DNA of 64,000 nucleotides from Sva-07 sp963747375 (GCA_963747375.1 CAVVFL010000014.1:186001-250000), one strand, 5' to 3'. Counted from the first letter of the stretch, positions 27,892 to 38,531 are shown. The notes: generated by a model not told the origin, from the letters alone. Numbers and translations: made by a program.

Positions 27892-29146
27892 CTAGCGGGC
27901 AGCCAACTCGGTACGCAGGAGGCCGAGCGCGGTGATCACCGAGAACTGACGCATCTGCTCGCGTTGGCCGGGAAGGCGGACGTGGCGCACCTCGTCGAAG
28001 CCGGGACCGACGAGCCCGATGTACAACGTGCCGACGGGCTGCCCGTCCTGCTCGTCAGGGCCCGCCACTCCCGGTGAGCGACAGACCGATGTCGGCGCCG
28101 AGACGTTCACGCACCCCGTGAGCCATCTGACGCGCCGCCGCCTCGCTCACGACCGGCCCGTCGGCCACGCCGAGCAAGGTCTGCTTGACCTCGGTCGCGT
28201 AGCTCACGATGGCGCCGCGGAACACGTCACTCGCCCCGGGGATCGCCGTCAGCCGCGCACCGACGAGCCCGCCCGTCACCGATTCGGCCGTTGCCAGCGT
28301 CAGGCCCCGGCGTCGACACAGCTCGAGCACGACCGACTCCATCGTGTCGTCGTCGGTGCCGAACACGAGATCGCCGAGCTCCACTCGCACGACGTGCTCC
28401 CAGTGATCGAGCGCCAGCGTGCACTCGGCCAGCGTCGGCGCCTTGTGGGTCAGGCGAACCTTCAACCCTTCCCAACCACTCGCCAGGAACGCCAGCGTCG
28501 GGGTGTCGGGACCTTCCAGCTGCTCGATGACGTCGTCGAGGCGCTCGTTGAGTCCGCTCTCGCTCTCGCCCCAGGTCCGCAGCACCCGACTGGCGATCAC
28601 CGAATCGTCACCGCTGCGGTGCCGCAGGTCCGGGAGGATGGCCCGATGCACCATGTCGTACATCTCGTGCGGCACACCGGGCACGGCGTAGACGACCTTG
28701 TCGACGCCGTTCACGGTCACCGGGCAGATCAGGCCGGGCGCCGTCCCACGTGTCTGCGGGATGATCGTGGCGCCGACGGGCACCATGGCCTGACGCAGGT
28801 TGTTCTCGGCCATGCGGCGGCCACGCGCCGCGAACATGTCGCGAATGACGTCGGCGACAGCATCGTCACGCACCAGATCCACGCCCATCACCGCGGCGAT
28901 CGCATCCCGAGTCAGATCGTCGTGGGTCGGCCCGAGCCCACCGCACATGATCACTGCATCGGCGCTGTCGAGCAGCCGACGCAGCTGTGTTTCGATCCGA
29001 CCGACGTTGTCGCCGACCTTCACCTGGACCAGCGAGTCGATCCCGTTGGCGGCCAGTTCGCCACCGATCCACGCCGAGTTCGAGTCGATGATCTGGCCGA
29101 GCAGCAGTTCGGTGCCGACCGCGAGGACGTCACAGCGCAGCGTCAT
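27892..29146 (-). CDS. cinA: CinA family protein (competence/damage-inducible), one frameshift
   Basis: From ATG 29146 the protein has the molybdopterin-binding-like domain (VGTELLLGQIIDSNSAWIG; MCGGLGPTHDDLTRDA) and then the CinA C-terminal domain (TAESVTGGLVGARLT; RGAIVSYATEVK). The frame hits a stop at 28055 in SLTGSGGP. Removing one G of the preceding GGG gives SLTGVAGPDEQDGQPVGTLYIGL and continues to 27892, which is the normal CinA ending. CinA C-terminal domains deamidate nicotinamide mononucleotide, and N-terminal domains act on ADP-ribose derivatives. ATG overlaps the pgsA stop. Normal length, about 417 residues. Confidence 0.92.
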
Positions 29147-29746
29147 TCGGCGGTCGCCGTCCGACCGATCTCGCCGAGTTCCCCGTCGACCGATTCGGAC
29201 AGCGACGGCTTCGAGCTGACGGGCCCGCAACAGATATTGGGCACCGCTCACCAGCGCCAGCACCACAGCGATCCAGAGGAACGAGTTCCAGAGCCAGGTG
29301 GCATCGACCGCCGTCAGTGGCAGCAGGGCGAACGCGACCGCCAACTGCTGGCTCACCGTCTTGTACTTGGCGAGCCTGATCGCCGGCACGCTGATGCCTT
29401 TGCCGCCGACGAGCACTCGATACACGCTGATGACCACCTCGCGGGCCGTGATGATCACCACCGGCACCACCCAGAACATGCCGGTGCCGACCAGGGTGAA
29501 CATCGCGCCGAGGATCAGCACCTTGTCGGCGAGCGGATCGAGGAACGCCCCGGCGGACGTGGTGCCCTGGCGCCGCGCGACGTACCCGTCGAGGAAGTCG
29601 GTCGAACTGAACGCCACCCACATCGCGAACGCGATCCACGAGCCCAGGTCGTCGTTCGGGATCACCCAGAACATCAACGGCGACAACGCCAGGCGCCCGA
29701 CGGTGATGGCGTTGGCCCAGGTGGCGAGCTTGTCGGGTTCGACCAT
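29143..29746 (-). CDS. pgsA: CDP-diacylglycerol-glycerol-3-phosphate 3-phosphatidyltransferase, one frameshift
   Basis: A 200-residue membrane enzyme of phosphatidylglycerol synthesis. The CDP-alcohol phosphotransferase signature is complete: DGYVARRQGTTSAGAFLDPLAD. Four or more membrane helices are visible. After LLRARQL the frame becomes arginine-rich. The frame one base on reads KPSLSESVDGELGEIGRTATAE, has far more G or C at third codon positions, and stops at TGA overlapping the cinA ATG. One extra base near 29205 therefore hides the stop. The start ATG 29746 overlaps the rimO stop as TGATG. Confidence 0.92.
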
Positions 29747-31072
29747 CAGATCGTCTCCAGCGCGTCGACGTCGACGCCCGCCGCCACGAGGTCGGGACCC
29801 ATGGCGTCGACGATCTCGACGTCGACGAAGTGCGCCCGGCGCAAGTGACACGTCGAGGTGGATCACACCATCGATCTCGGGCGCCTCGCGGTGGCTCCGC
29901 CCGATGCCGGGGGTGTCGACGAGCACCGACAGCGTCTGGCCGATCAACGCGTCGCGCCGCGTCGCGGTGATGTCGTCCTGCATCTCGCGCAGCTCTGCGA
30001 GCCGTTCGCTCATCAGTCCAGGATCGACCGCGCCGTCGAGGTCGGCGGCGTACGTGCCGTCCTCACGGCTGTACGAGAAGAAGCCGCACCAGTCGAGCTG
30101 CGCCTCCTCGACGAAGTGCAGGAGTTGGTCGTGATCGGCTTCCGTTTCGCCTGGGTACCCGACGATGAAGTTGCTCCGGAACGCCGCCTCGGGCTCACGG
30201 TCGCGGATGTCGGCGATGCGATCGAGGAATCGCTGCCCGTCACCCCATCGACGCATCCGACGCAGGAGCGGCTTGCTGACGTGCTGCAGCGACAGGTCGA
30301 AGTACGGCACACCCGAGGTGCAGATGGCATCGATCAGATCGTCGCTCAGATCACTCGGATAGAGGTACAGCAGCCGTACACGGTCGACGGCGTCGGCCAC
30401 CGCCTTCACCAAGGGCACGATCGAGCCGGCCCCGAGTTCGTCGGGTCGGTCCTTGCCGTACGAGGCGAGGTCCTGCGCGACGAGCACGATCTCGCGGGCT
30501 TCGAGCTGATCGACCTCCTCGAGGATCGAAGCGACGTCACGGCTGCGTTGCGGGCCGCGGAAGCTGGGGATGGCACAGAATCCGCACGAGCGGTCGCAGC
30601 CCTCGGCGATCTTCACGTACGCCCACGGCACCGCCGACTTGGGCCGAGGCAGATTGAGCAGGTCGAACTCGGGCAGCGGCGTCGACGACACCGGGATCAG
30701 CTTGCGCGTGCCCTTGGGGACCTCGGTGCCATCACGCTCGACCGGCACGACGTTGAAGGCCGTGCCGAACCCGGCGACCTGATCCACTTCGGGGAGTGCC
30801 GCGGCCAGTTCCTCGCCGTATCGCTCGGCCATGCACCCCGTCACGACGAGCCGAGAGCCATCCGCACGCTGTGCGTCGAGCGCAAGGATCGTGTCGATCG
30901 ACTCGCGGCGGGCCTCGTCGATGAAGGCGCAGGTGTTCACGACCACGAGGTCGGCGAGCGCAGCGTCGTCGGTCGCTTCCATGCCGTCCGCGAGGAGCGC
31001 GCCGACCAGCTTGTCGGAATCGACGTCGTTCTTCGGGCAGCCGAGCGTTTCGATGTAGAACCGCTGGGACAC
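29746..31072 (-). CDS. rimO: Ribosomal protein S12 methylthiotransferase, one frameshift
   Basis: A radical-SAM methylthiotransferase acting on ribosomal protein S12. It has the N-terminal UPF0004 domain (IETLGCPKNDVDSDKL; NTCAFIDEARRESI), the radical-SAM cluster motif CDRSCGFC, and a TRAM domain at the end. After DVSLAPGA the frame turns arginine-rich. Removing one base near 29842 gives FVDVEIVDAMGPDLVAAGVD and a TGA that overlaps the pgsA ATG. GTG 31072 is the natural start; the long frame upstream is not coding. The corrected length is about 441 residues. Confidence 0.93.
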
Positions 31073-31136
31073 GGCTGACCACGCTACCCGCGGGTCGTCC
31101 ACCCCAGGCCGATGCCGTCCCACCCACTCACGCTCG

Positions 31137-32090
31137 TCACATGACCGTCGAGCGGAACTTCTCCATGAGGTGACGCCCAGCGGTGGTCGGGGCATACCGC
31201 GGCGCCTCTCCGTCGGCGACGATGCACTCGATGGAGGCATCCCAGTTGGCGTTGTGAAAGAACGGGATCGACAGCCGCCGGCCCGAGTCGGGTGTCAGTA
31301 CGACGCGATGCATGGTCGATCGCCATCGATCGTTGGTCCACCGCTGCATCAGGTCACCCAGGTTGACGATCAATCCTCCATCGACCGCGTCGACATCGAT
31401 CCACGATCCAGACGGTGACAGCACCTGGAGGCCGGGAACGCCATCGGTCCACAGGATCGTGAGCGTGCCGTAGTCCGTATGAGCGCCCGCTCGGAACCGG
31501 CCCCGGGCAGCCGATTCGACCGCGGGGTAGTGAGCGAGCCGCAGGGCCGATCCGTGCTCGTCGATGAACCGCTCGAAGGCCCCCGGTCCGAGACCCAGCG
31601 CCACAGCGAACGCCTGCATCAGCGTGGACGAGAGCGCTGCCATCGTCCGGTAGTACTCCTCGGCGGCAGGGCGGAGTTCCGCAACGGCGCGGGGCCAGAG
31701 GTTCGGCGCGTACACCGCTCGCTCGTCGGGGTCGGTCATGTCGTCGAGCGGGCGCGGCGGCGGGCCGATCGGCCCGATGTTGAACGTCTCCTTCAGATCA
31801 GGAGGTTCGACCCCGCCGATCGATCGGTTGAGCGCCTCGGCCTCGATCCGGTTGTAGCCGTAGGGGTAGCCAGGTTCGGGCATCGCCACCGCGAGACGAT
31901 CCTCGAGGGGTGCACCGAAGAACCTCCATGCGGCCGCGCGAAGGCGTTCGATCACCTGCGGATCGACACCGTGGCCAACGATCGTGAAGAAGCCGACCTC
32001 ACGACATGCATGATCGATCTCGGCACCCACTGCGCGACGCAGATCCTCGTCGCCGTCGATGAAACGCGAAAGATCGATGACGGGAATCAT
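31137..32090 (-). CDS. 2-oxoglutarate/Fe(II)-dependent dioxygenase (isopenicillin N synthase-like)
   Basis: A 317-residue non-haem iron oxygenase. The N-terminal DIOX_N domain (IPVIDLSRF; EVGFFTIVGHGVD) is followed by the catalytic domain. The iron ligands are His and Asp in AGAHTDYGTLTIL and His in STMHRVVL. The 2-oxoglutarate-binding RxS appears as RRLSIPFF. The substrate is unknown. It follows the SMP-30 gene after 13 bases, suggesting one transcript. Confidence 0.9.
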   Translation of the reverse strand: MIPVIDLSRFIDGDEDLRRAVGAEIDHACREVGFFTIVGHGVDPQVIERLRAAAWRFFGAPLEDRLAVAMPEPGYPYGYNRIEAEALNRSIGGVEPPDLKETFNIGPIGPPPRPLDDMTDPDERAVYAPNLWPRAVAELRPAAEEYYRTMAALSSTLMQAFAVALGLGPGAFERFIDEHGSALRLAHYPAVESAARGRFRAGAHTDYGTLTILWTDGVPGLQVLSPSGSWIDVDAVDGGLIVNLGDLMQRWTNDRWRSTMHRVVLTPDSGRRLSIPFFHNANWDASIECIVADGEAPRYAPTTAGRHLMEKFRSTVM

Positions 32091-32103
32091 GTGCTCCCGC
32101 CGG

Positions 32104-33054
32104 TCACAGATGGGCGAGACGCAGGCCCGGGCGCGGCCACGGGAACGACACCAGCCGACCGCTGCTGGAACAGGTCACGTACGCCGTGCGCAGGTCGTCG
32201 CCGCCGAAACAGATGTTGGTCGTGAGAACGTCGTCGGTGGCGTAGAACTCGATTTCGCTGGCGTCGGGTGAGATCGCAGTGATCCCGCCGTTGATCAGCG
32301 TGCCGACGCACACCCAGCCCTCGCCGTCGACAGCGAGCGAGTCGAGCAACTGGTGCCCCGGGAGGCCGCACAGCACTGCCGAGTAGTCGAGCGGAGCCGG
32401 CGCGAGCACCTCGCCGGGCGCGCTGATTCGGCGCTGGTGCACGCGTCCGTTGTGGGTTTCGGCCCAGTACAGGGTGTCGGTGTCGGGTGACAGGCCGATG
32501 CCGTTGGGTGAGTCGGTCGGGAACACGATCTCCTCGATTGCGCTGCCGTCGGCCTGCGCGTAGTAGATGCCGGTGAGATCGGCAGTCCGTGCGACCGTGT
32601 CGCGAATACCGTGGTCCGTGAACCAGAACCCGCCATGGCCGTCCATCACGAGATCGTTCGGACCTCGCAGCGGGTGTCCGTCGCATTCGGTGTACACGTC
32701 GGTGACGGTGCCGTCGTGGGGGTCGACTCGCTGGATCCTCCCGCCGATGTACCCATCACGGTTGAACGCGCCCGGGAACAGCATCCCGCCGAGTTCGACC
32801 GGGGTGAACGATCCGCCGTTGTTGCACACGTAGAACGCCCCATCGGGCCCCACCGCCGCACCGTTCGGGCCGCCAGGGATCTCGGCGATGGTCTCGGTGG
32901 ATCCGTCGGGATGGACGCGGGTGAGCCGGGGGCCGAACATCTCCACGAGAACGACCGAGCCGTCGGGCATGGCGATCGGGCCCTCGGGGAACCGAAGACC
33001 ATGGGCGATCTCGGTCAACTCAGGTGTGAACTCGCGAACGGTCGGGGTGGCCAT
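32104..33054 (-). CDS. SMP-30/gluconolactonase family protein
   Basis: A 316-residue six-bladed beta-propeller. It has the family motifs GLRFPEGPIAMPDGSVVLVE, GGPNGAAVGPDGAFYVCN, RGPNDLVMDGHGGFWFTD and DSPNGIGLSPDTDTLYWAE; the Glu, Asn and Asp in these bind the catalytic metal. Members hydrolyse lactones such as gluconolactone. It starts 31 bases after ftsK ends and precedes the dioxygenase, with which it may act on one substrate. Confidence 0.9.
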   Translation of the reverse strand: MATPTVREFTPELTEIAHGLRFPEGPIAMPDGSVVLVEMFGPRLTRVHPDGSTETIAEIPGGPNGAAVGPDGAFYVCNNGGSFTPVELGGMLFPGAFNRDGYIGGRIQRVDPHDGTVTDVYTECDGHPLRGPNDLVMDGHGGFWFTDHGIRDTVARTADLTGIYYAQADGSAIEEIVFPTDSPNGIGLSPDTDTLYWAETHNGRVHQRRISAPGEVLAPAPLDYSAVLCGLPGHQLLDSLAVDGEGWVCVGTLINGGITAISPDASEIEFYATDDVLTTNICFGGDDLRTAYVTCSSSGRLVSFPWPRPGLRLAHL

Positions 33055-33085
33055 CGCGACATGATGTCACTGCGACCTCGTCGAG

Positions 33086-35669
33086 TCAGACTTGGCCGTT
33101 CTGCTGCAACAGTTCGAACTCCTCGACGGTCATCAGCACCGACCGGGCCTTCGATCCCTCGCTCGGGCCGACGACGCCGCGCTGTTCGAGTAGATCCATG
33201 ATGCGCCCGGCCCGGGCGAACCCGACCTTCAGTTTCCGCTGCAGCATCGAGGTCGATCCGAGTTGGCTCCGCACCACGAGCTCCATCGCCTGACGCATCA
33301 TCGCGGTGTCCTCGTCGTCGTCGCCGGCCGAGAAGGCATTCGCGTCGGACGTGACGTCGAGATCGTCGAACGACGCCATTGCCACCAGCACCCCCGTGTA
33401 CGCCGGGGCCGCCACGGGGCGGTACGAGCGCCGACTGACCGGCGAAGCCGTCCTTGTCGCCGCCGCCCTCGCCGCCGGATTCGACGTCGTCGGAGTAGAT
33501 CGGTTCGGGCGATTGCACCCTCCAGTGCGACACGACCTGGCGCACTTCTTCCTCACTGACGAACGATCCTTGGATGCGGTTGGCGACCGACGAGTTGCCG
33601 GGCAGCAAGAGCATGTCGCCCTTGCCGACGAGCTTCTCGGCGCCGGGCTGATCGAGGATCACCCGGGAGTCGGTGAGGCTGGAGACGGCGAAGGCCATGC
33701 GCGCCGGAATGTTGGCCTTGATGACGCCGGTGATCACGTTGACCGACGGTCGCTGGGTGGCGACGATCAGGTGGATGCCGACGGCGCGGGCCTTCTGCGC
33801 GATGCGCGTGATCGACTCCTCGACGTCGCGGGCGGCCACCATCATGAGGTCGTTGAGCTCGTCGACGACCACCACGATGTAGGGCATGTGTTCGTACTCG
33901 ACGATCGATCCGAGCGGAGGCTGGATCTGGCCCTTGGCGAACGCCTTGTTGTACCCCAAGATGTCGCGGTAGCCGAGTTCGGAGAGCACGTCGTAGCGCC
34001 GCTCCATCTCCTTGACCGCCCACCCGAGCGCGTTGGCGGCCTTCTTCGGGTTCGTGACCGGCTGGGTGAGCAGGTGCGGGAGGCGGGCGTATTGACCCAT
34101 CTCGACCTGTTTGGGGTCGATCAGGATCAGGCGCACATCGTCAGGCGTGGTGCGCATGAGGAGCGACGTGATGATGCAGTTGATACCGCTCGACTTGCCG
34201 GCGCCGGTGGCACCGGCGATCAGCATGTGCGGAGTCGTGGCGAGGTCGAGGAACACGGCCTTGCCGGCGATGTCCTTGCCGATGGCCACCTCGAGTGGAT
34301 TGGTGGCGTTGGCCGCCTCCGGTGAGGTCAGCAGGTCGCCCAATGCGACGAGCTGGCGTTGGTGGTTGGGCACCTCGACACCGATCGCCGACCTGCCCGG
34401 GATGGGCGCCAGGATGCGGACGTCGACCGCCGCCATCGCGTACGCGATGTCCTTCTGCAGGCTCGTGACACGAGCGACCTTGACGCCCGGGCCGAGTTCG
34501 AGTTCGTAGCGCGTGACGGTCGGGCCGACCGTCATACCGAGCAGGATCGTGTCGACGCCGTGGGATGCGAGCGATTCCTGCAGCATCACGCCACGCGCTT
34601 CGACTGCCTTGCGGTCGATCTTCTGCTCGCCGGGACGATCGAGGAACGTCATCGGGGGCAACACCCAGGTGCCGACATTCGTGCCATCGGGGCTCACCGG
34701 CCCCGGCTGACTCCCGGTGGAGACCTTCGGCTTGGGCGAGCGACGCCGCCTGGGGGACTCACCGTCGCCCACCAGCTCGTCGCCCTCGGCCGCGAAGTCG
34801 TACAGAGCAGAGCCTGGGCCTGCGAGTGCAGACGCTTCGCCGGCGACGTCGTACGGCGCCGCCTTGGCTGCGTCCCCGGTCGTCGTGCCCTCGCGGTCGC
34901 TGCTGAGCGTGGAGATGTTGCTGATGCCCGACTTGGCCGCGCGCCCCAGTGGCGCGCCGACAGCTGCGAGGAAACCGCCCGTGTTCTGGGCGAACGTGCG
35001 AATCGAGGTCCGCGTCACGAGCAGCGCCCCACCGAGCAGCCCGGCGATGAGCACCACCGCGGCGCCGGCCGGCGCCAGGAGCGCTTCGAGGGGTGCGCCG
35101 ACGAGCGCACCGATGTACCCGCCTGCATCGAAGACCTCGTCAGCGCCGTCGGAGATCTTTTCGGGCCCGAGCGCCACCTGCAGCAACCCGAGGGCCGAGA
35201 GCGACACGATCGACCATCCGATCGCCAGCTGGATCGGGCTGGCCGTGCGCCCACGGCGAAGGAACGCCACGCCGACGGCCACGAGCACCAACGGGAGTGC
35301 ATAACGTCCGTAGCCGACCAACCACCCCATCAGGGTCTCGATGCCCCGACCGAGCGGGCCCGCCAGATCGAGGTACACCGCCAGTCCGAGCACGATGGCA
35401 AGACCGATGAGTCCGAGCCCGATGAACTCGGGCTCGCGCCCACCGACAGCGCCGCGCAGCGCCGAGTCGCTGATCTCGCCGGCCGGTGGCGTTGCATCGC
35501 GAACGCTGCCCGACGCCTGCGACTTGGATCGTGATGACGTGGCCTTCGACGAGCCCTTCGGTGTGGAGGGTCCGGAGCCCTTGGATGTCTTGGACGAACC
35601 GGACCTGGACGCGCTCGAACCGGAATTCTTCGGCGTCGAACGCTTCTTGGACGGACCCCATGTGGACAT
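33086..35669 (-). CDS. ftsK: DNA translocase FtsK/SpoIIIE, one frameshift near the 3' end
   Basis: About 860 residues. A Ser/Lys-rich N-terminus is followed by about four membrane helices, a linker, and the FtsK motor with Walker A GATGAGKSSG, Walker B YIVVVVDELNDLMM and the LIVATQRPSV motif. The motor frame goes astray after about 33420. Removing one base continues as YTGVLVAMASFDDLDV and ends with the gamma winged-helix domain (STSMLQRKLKVGFARAGRIMDLLEQRGVVGP) at 33086. That domain recognises polar chromosome sequences. FtsK moves the chromosome terminus through the division septum. ATG 35669 is chosen. Confidence 0.93.
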
Positions 35670-35801
35670 GACTCCGCACACGGTACCAAGGGGCTGCTAC
35701 ACGGAACCGTGACCATCCAGATCGCGACGGGAGTTGGAGGTTGGCTGATCCTGGAGAAACGCTGCGACGACGTGTTCCTCGAGCTCGACCGGCTCGAGAT
35801 C

Positions 35802-36176
35802 TCACGCGCCAGCGTGACCGGCGAAGATGATTTCGACCATCGGTGACGTCGCGGCGAGTAGGTCGACAGGCTGCTGTGTCCGGTACCACGAGGCGCTCAA
35901 GTGTTCCAGGACGGAGCGGCGGGTCGGCCCATCGTCGACAGGCATTGCTCGGGCGGCGAGATCGACGTGAGCGTGGCGCTTGAGGTGCACGACGAGACTC
36001 GGGTCCGCAGTGAGGTTTGCTCGCCAATCCCGCGGACCCGGGGTTCCCGTGATGAAGAATCGGCCGTCGACATCGAGCATCCAGATCTCGATGCGGCGAG
36101 GCAGCCCGGTCTGCCGTCCGGTGGTTGTGATGTCAACGGTCGGATCATCGGCGAGTTCGACGCGCACGACATCCAC
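35802..36176 (-). CDS. Deazaflavin (F420)-dependent nitroreductase family protein
   Basis: A protein of about 124 residues with the split-barrel features VDITTTGRQTGLPRRIEIWM, GRFFITGTPGPRDWRANL and PSLVVHLKRHAHVDL. These are the pattern of the Ddn-like F420-dependent nitroreductase family (PF04075). GTG 36176 is the most reasonable start, but a longer frame exists and the start is uncertain. Its target is unknown. It is divergent from the CHAT gene. Confidence 0.8.
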   Translation of the reverse strand: MDVVRVELADDPTVDITTTGRQTGLPRRIEIWMLDVDGRFFITGTPGPRDWRANLTADPSLVVHLKRHAHVDLAARAMPVDDGPTRRSVLEHLSASWYRTQQPVDLLAATSPMVEIIFAGHAGA

Positions 36177-36326
36177 GACAGCAGCGTAGAACGCCCAACC
36201 GCCTCGCCTCGCAACCTCCCGCCGCTCACCGTGGACGCAGCAGTACTCAGCGTGGCAGTCTGGTGATGTCCCAACACTCCGGGGCGGAGCGGGCGTGTTC
36301 TTGACATCTCCACTCATGGAGGATTC

Positions 36327-38483
36327 ATGCCGCATCAGCTGAACGTGGTTGGTCGCCGGTCGAGGGTGACGACTCGATCTCGCCGCTGGGTCCGCATTCT
36401 CGTCGCGTCCGGAGCGATCAGCCTTGCCACCTCGGTGATGCCCGGTCCGACTGCCCACGCGCAGTGCGCCGAGTTCGACGGCAACACGATCGAAGCCGAT
36501 GATTCGCGCGACCGCGACAACGCCGTGGAGATCCCCGCCGGATCCGTGGTGACGGTACACGGCGAAGAGAGCGGCTGGGTCGGTGCCGTCGTCTGGGTCG
36601 GTCCGGTTCCGATCCCCGTCGGCGTGTCCCAGGCCCGGGGCGAGACACGGGTCGACCTCGGTGGCTACGAGTGGGTCGGCGTCGGTCTGTACCGAATCGA
36701 CGTCTTCGGCCCGGGCGCTGGAGCGTGTGCCGGGACGTTCTGGGTGAAGGTGATCGGTCCGTCACCGTTCACAACTGCTCTCGGCGGCGGCGGGATCGCG
36801 CTCATCCTCGTCGGACTCGGGTTGGCCGCATCGTCGGTGGTTCGTGGTCGGCGCCACCGATGCTCGCGCCGACGCGGGGCGATCGGCGGGATGCTCGCAG
36901 GTACCGGCGTCCTGCTCGTGGGGCAGCAAGCCGCTCTGCCGACGACACTCCTCGTCGATGGGGTGGCGATCGTCGTGCCATCGATCGTCGGTTGGCTGAT
37001 CGCCCGCGCCGCGTGTGCCGGTGCACCGTTGAGCATCACGATGACCCCACTGCTCGAGGCACCCGTCGTCGTCGCTCCCGGGGGGATCTTCGACGTCAGG
37101 ATCGGCTTCGCGCTGCCGGTGGCGGCCGCCGCCAGACGACGGCGCCACGACGACGTCACGGTGCAACTCGTGCCTGGAACCAGCACGGTCGTCGACGGGC
37201 AGCTGCGCCACACGATCGACGACCGCAACGACGCAACTCGGAGCATCCGATTGCAGGCGACCCGGGAGGTCGGTGAGGCACACCTCACGGCGCTGTACGC
37301 GGTGGCGGGCCAGACAGTGGCAGTGGCTCGCAGACCCCTGTGGGTCGCCGATGGCGGCGCACCTCCGGCTTCCACCGCCACGACATCAACGGCCATGACA
37401 ACCACTTCGACGTTCGACTTGCCGACCACCGGGACTCGCGCTGCCGATCTGGAGTTACGAGCCACCTATCTCGGTCCGCGTTCGCAGAACGTGCTGCAAT
37501 GGACCGCCGAGACGCCACACCGGAACTCGATCACGGTGCCCGATCGTCCGATCCTCGTCGATCTCGGCGCCGAGCCGGAGAACTTCACCGGCGGCCTGCT
37601 GCGCGGGGTCGCCGAGGGCGAGGGTCGACCCGGAATCAGCGAGCTGCTGCTCGGCACCGGTCGCCAAATCGCACGCACGCTCGGCCCCGAGCTCATTGCG
37701 CTGATCAACGCCGCTGCCACGACGACCGCTCCTCGGCTGCCGCGTCTGCTCCTTCTCACCGAGGAGGCCGAGATCCCGTGGGAGTTGGCTGCCATCGAGC
37801 CGAGCCCGGCGCCCGGGGCTCCGTTCCTCGCGACCCAGAGTGTTGTGGGTCGGTGGTTCCTCGCACCGGGTACCCGGTCACTGCCTCCGCCGGTGCGCTC
37901 CGGGGCCGGCGGGCGCACGATCGTGGCGAGTGGCCAGCTCCCCGGCGCGAGACACGAGCAAGCCGAATTGATGCGCCGATTCGGGTTCGTTGCGGTCGCA
38001 CCGAGCATGACCGCCGTGCTCGATGCATTCGAACGCTCCGGCGTGATCCACATCGCGGCCCATGGCGCGTGGCATCACGACGAGGGACGGTCGCTGCTCG
38101 AACTCGACGACGGTCGGCTCACATCATCGCACGTCGCCGGTCTCAGGCTGGCCGAGCACCCCTTCGTGTTCCTCAACGCCTGCGATGTCGCGTCCGGTGT
38201 CGAAGGCCTCGGCACCGCGAGCGGCTTCCCCGCCGAGCTGGTCTTCGCCGGCGCCGGTGGGTGCGTGCTACCGCTGTGGGCGGTGCGCGACGACCTCGCC
38301 GCCGAGTTCGCGACGGCGTTCTACGAACGTGTCCTCGGCGGGGACACACCTGCCGTGGCAATTCGCGAGCTCCGAACCGCTGCAACGTTGGGCGACGTGC
38401 TGTCGGCGACTCCGTTCGCCTACCAGTTCATCGGACACCCCGACCTCACGATCGGTGCCACGACTGACACCTCGTCGCGCTGA
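36327..38483 (+). CDS. Membrane-anchored CHAT (caspase-like) domain protein
   Basis: A 718-residue protein preceded by a strong GGAGG site. Seen in order: a basic N-terminus and signal peptide (residues about 22-46, ending PTAHAQ); an extracellular beta-rich domain of about 100 residues with several cysteines; three hydrophobic segments between about 150 and 230 separated by a very basic loop; an Ig-like or arrestin-like beta domain (about 232-340); a Thr/Ser-rich linker; and a C-terminal CHAT protease domain. The CHAT domain has LPRLLLLTEEAEIPWEL, HIAAHGAW with catalytic His at about 579, and FLNACDVASG with catalytic Cys at about 619. CHAT domains are caspase/separase relatives used in bacterial signalling and cell-death defence. 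Here the protease appears tied to an outside-facing sensor. No obvious substrate gene is adjacent. Confidence 0.85.
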   Translation: MPHQLNVVGRRSRVTTRSRRWVRILVASGAISLATSVMPGPTAHAQCAEFDGNTIEADDSRDRDNAVEIPAGSVVTVHGEESGWVGAVVWVGPVPIPVGVSQARGETRVDLGGYEWVGVGLYRIDVFGPGAGACAGTFWVKVIGPSPFTTALGGGGIALILVGLGLAASSVVRGRRHRCSRRRGAIGGMLAGTGVLLVGQQAALPTTLLVDGVAIVVPSIVGWLIARAACAGAPLSITMTPLLEAPVVVAPGGIFDVRIGFALPVAAAARRRRHDDVTVQLVPGTSTVVDGQLRHTIDDRNDATRSIRLQATREVGEAHLTALYAVAGQTVAVARRPLWVADGGAPPASTATTSTAMTTTSTFDLPTTGTRAADLELRATYLGPRSQNVLQWTAETPHRNSITVPDRPILVDLGAEPENFTGGLLRGVAEGEGRPGISELLLGTGRQIARTLGPELIALINAAATTTAPRLPRLLLLTEEAEIPWELAAIEPSPAPGAPFLATQSVVGRWFLAPGTRSLPPPVRSGAGGRTIVASGQLPGARHEQAELMRRFGFVAVAPSMTAVLDAFERSGVIHIAAHGAWHHDEGRSLLELDDGRLTSSHVAGLRLAEHPFVFLNACDVASGVEGLGTASGFPAELVFAGAGGCVLPLWAVRDDLAAEFATAFYERVLGGDTPAVAIRELRTAATLGDVLSATPFAYQFIGHPDLTIGATTDTSSR

Positions 38484-38531
38484 CGACGAGCCCTTCGATC
38501 TGGTCACGAGGTGCCTGGCACGCCGTAACCG

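Noticed and set aside
28055..31240. A single trifunctional RimO-PgsA-CinA protein
   Set aside because: Each junction has a better alternative frame with a normal C-terminus and an overlapping stop/start; the fused linkers are arginine-rich, low third-position-GC sequence.
36301..36306. TTGACA as the CHAT gene promoter
   Set aside because: It is only 20 bases before the ATG, leaving no room for a -10 element and the GGAGG site.
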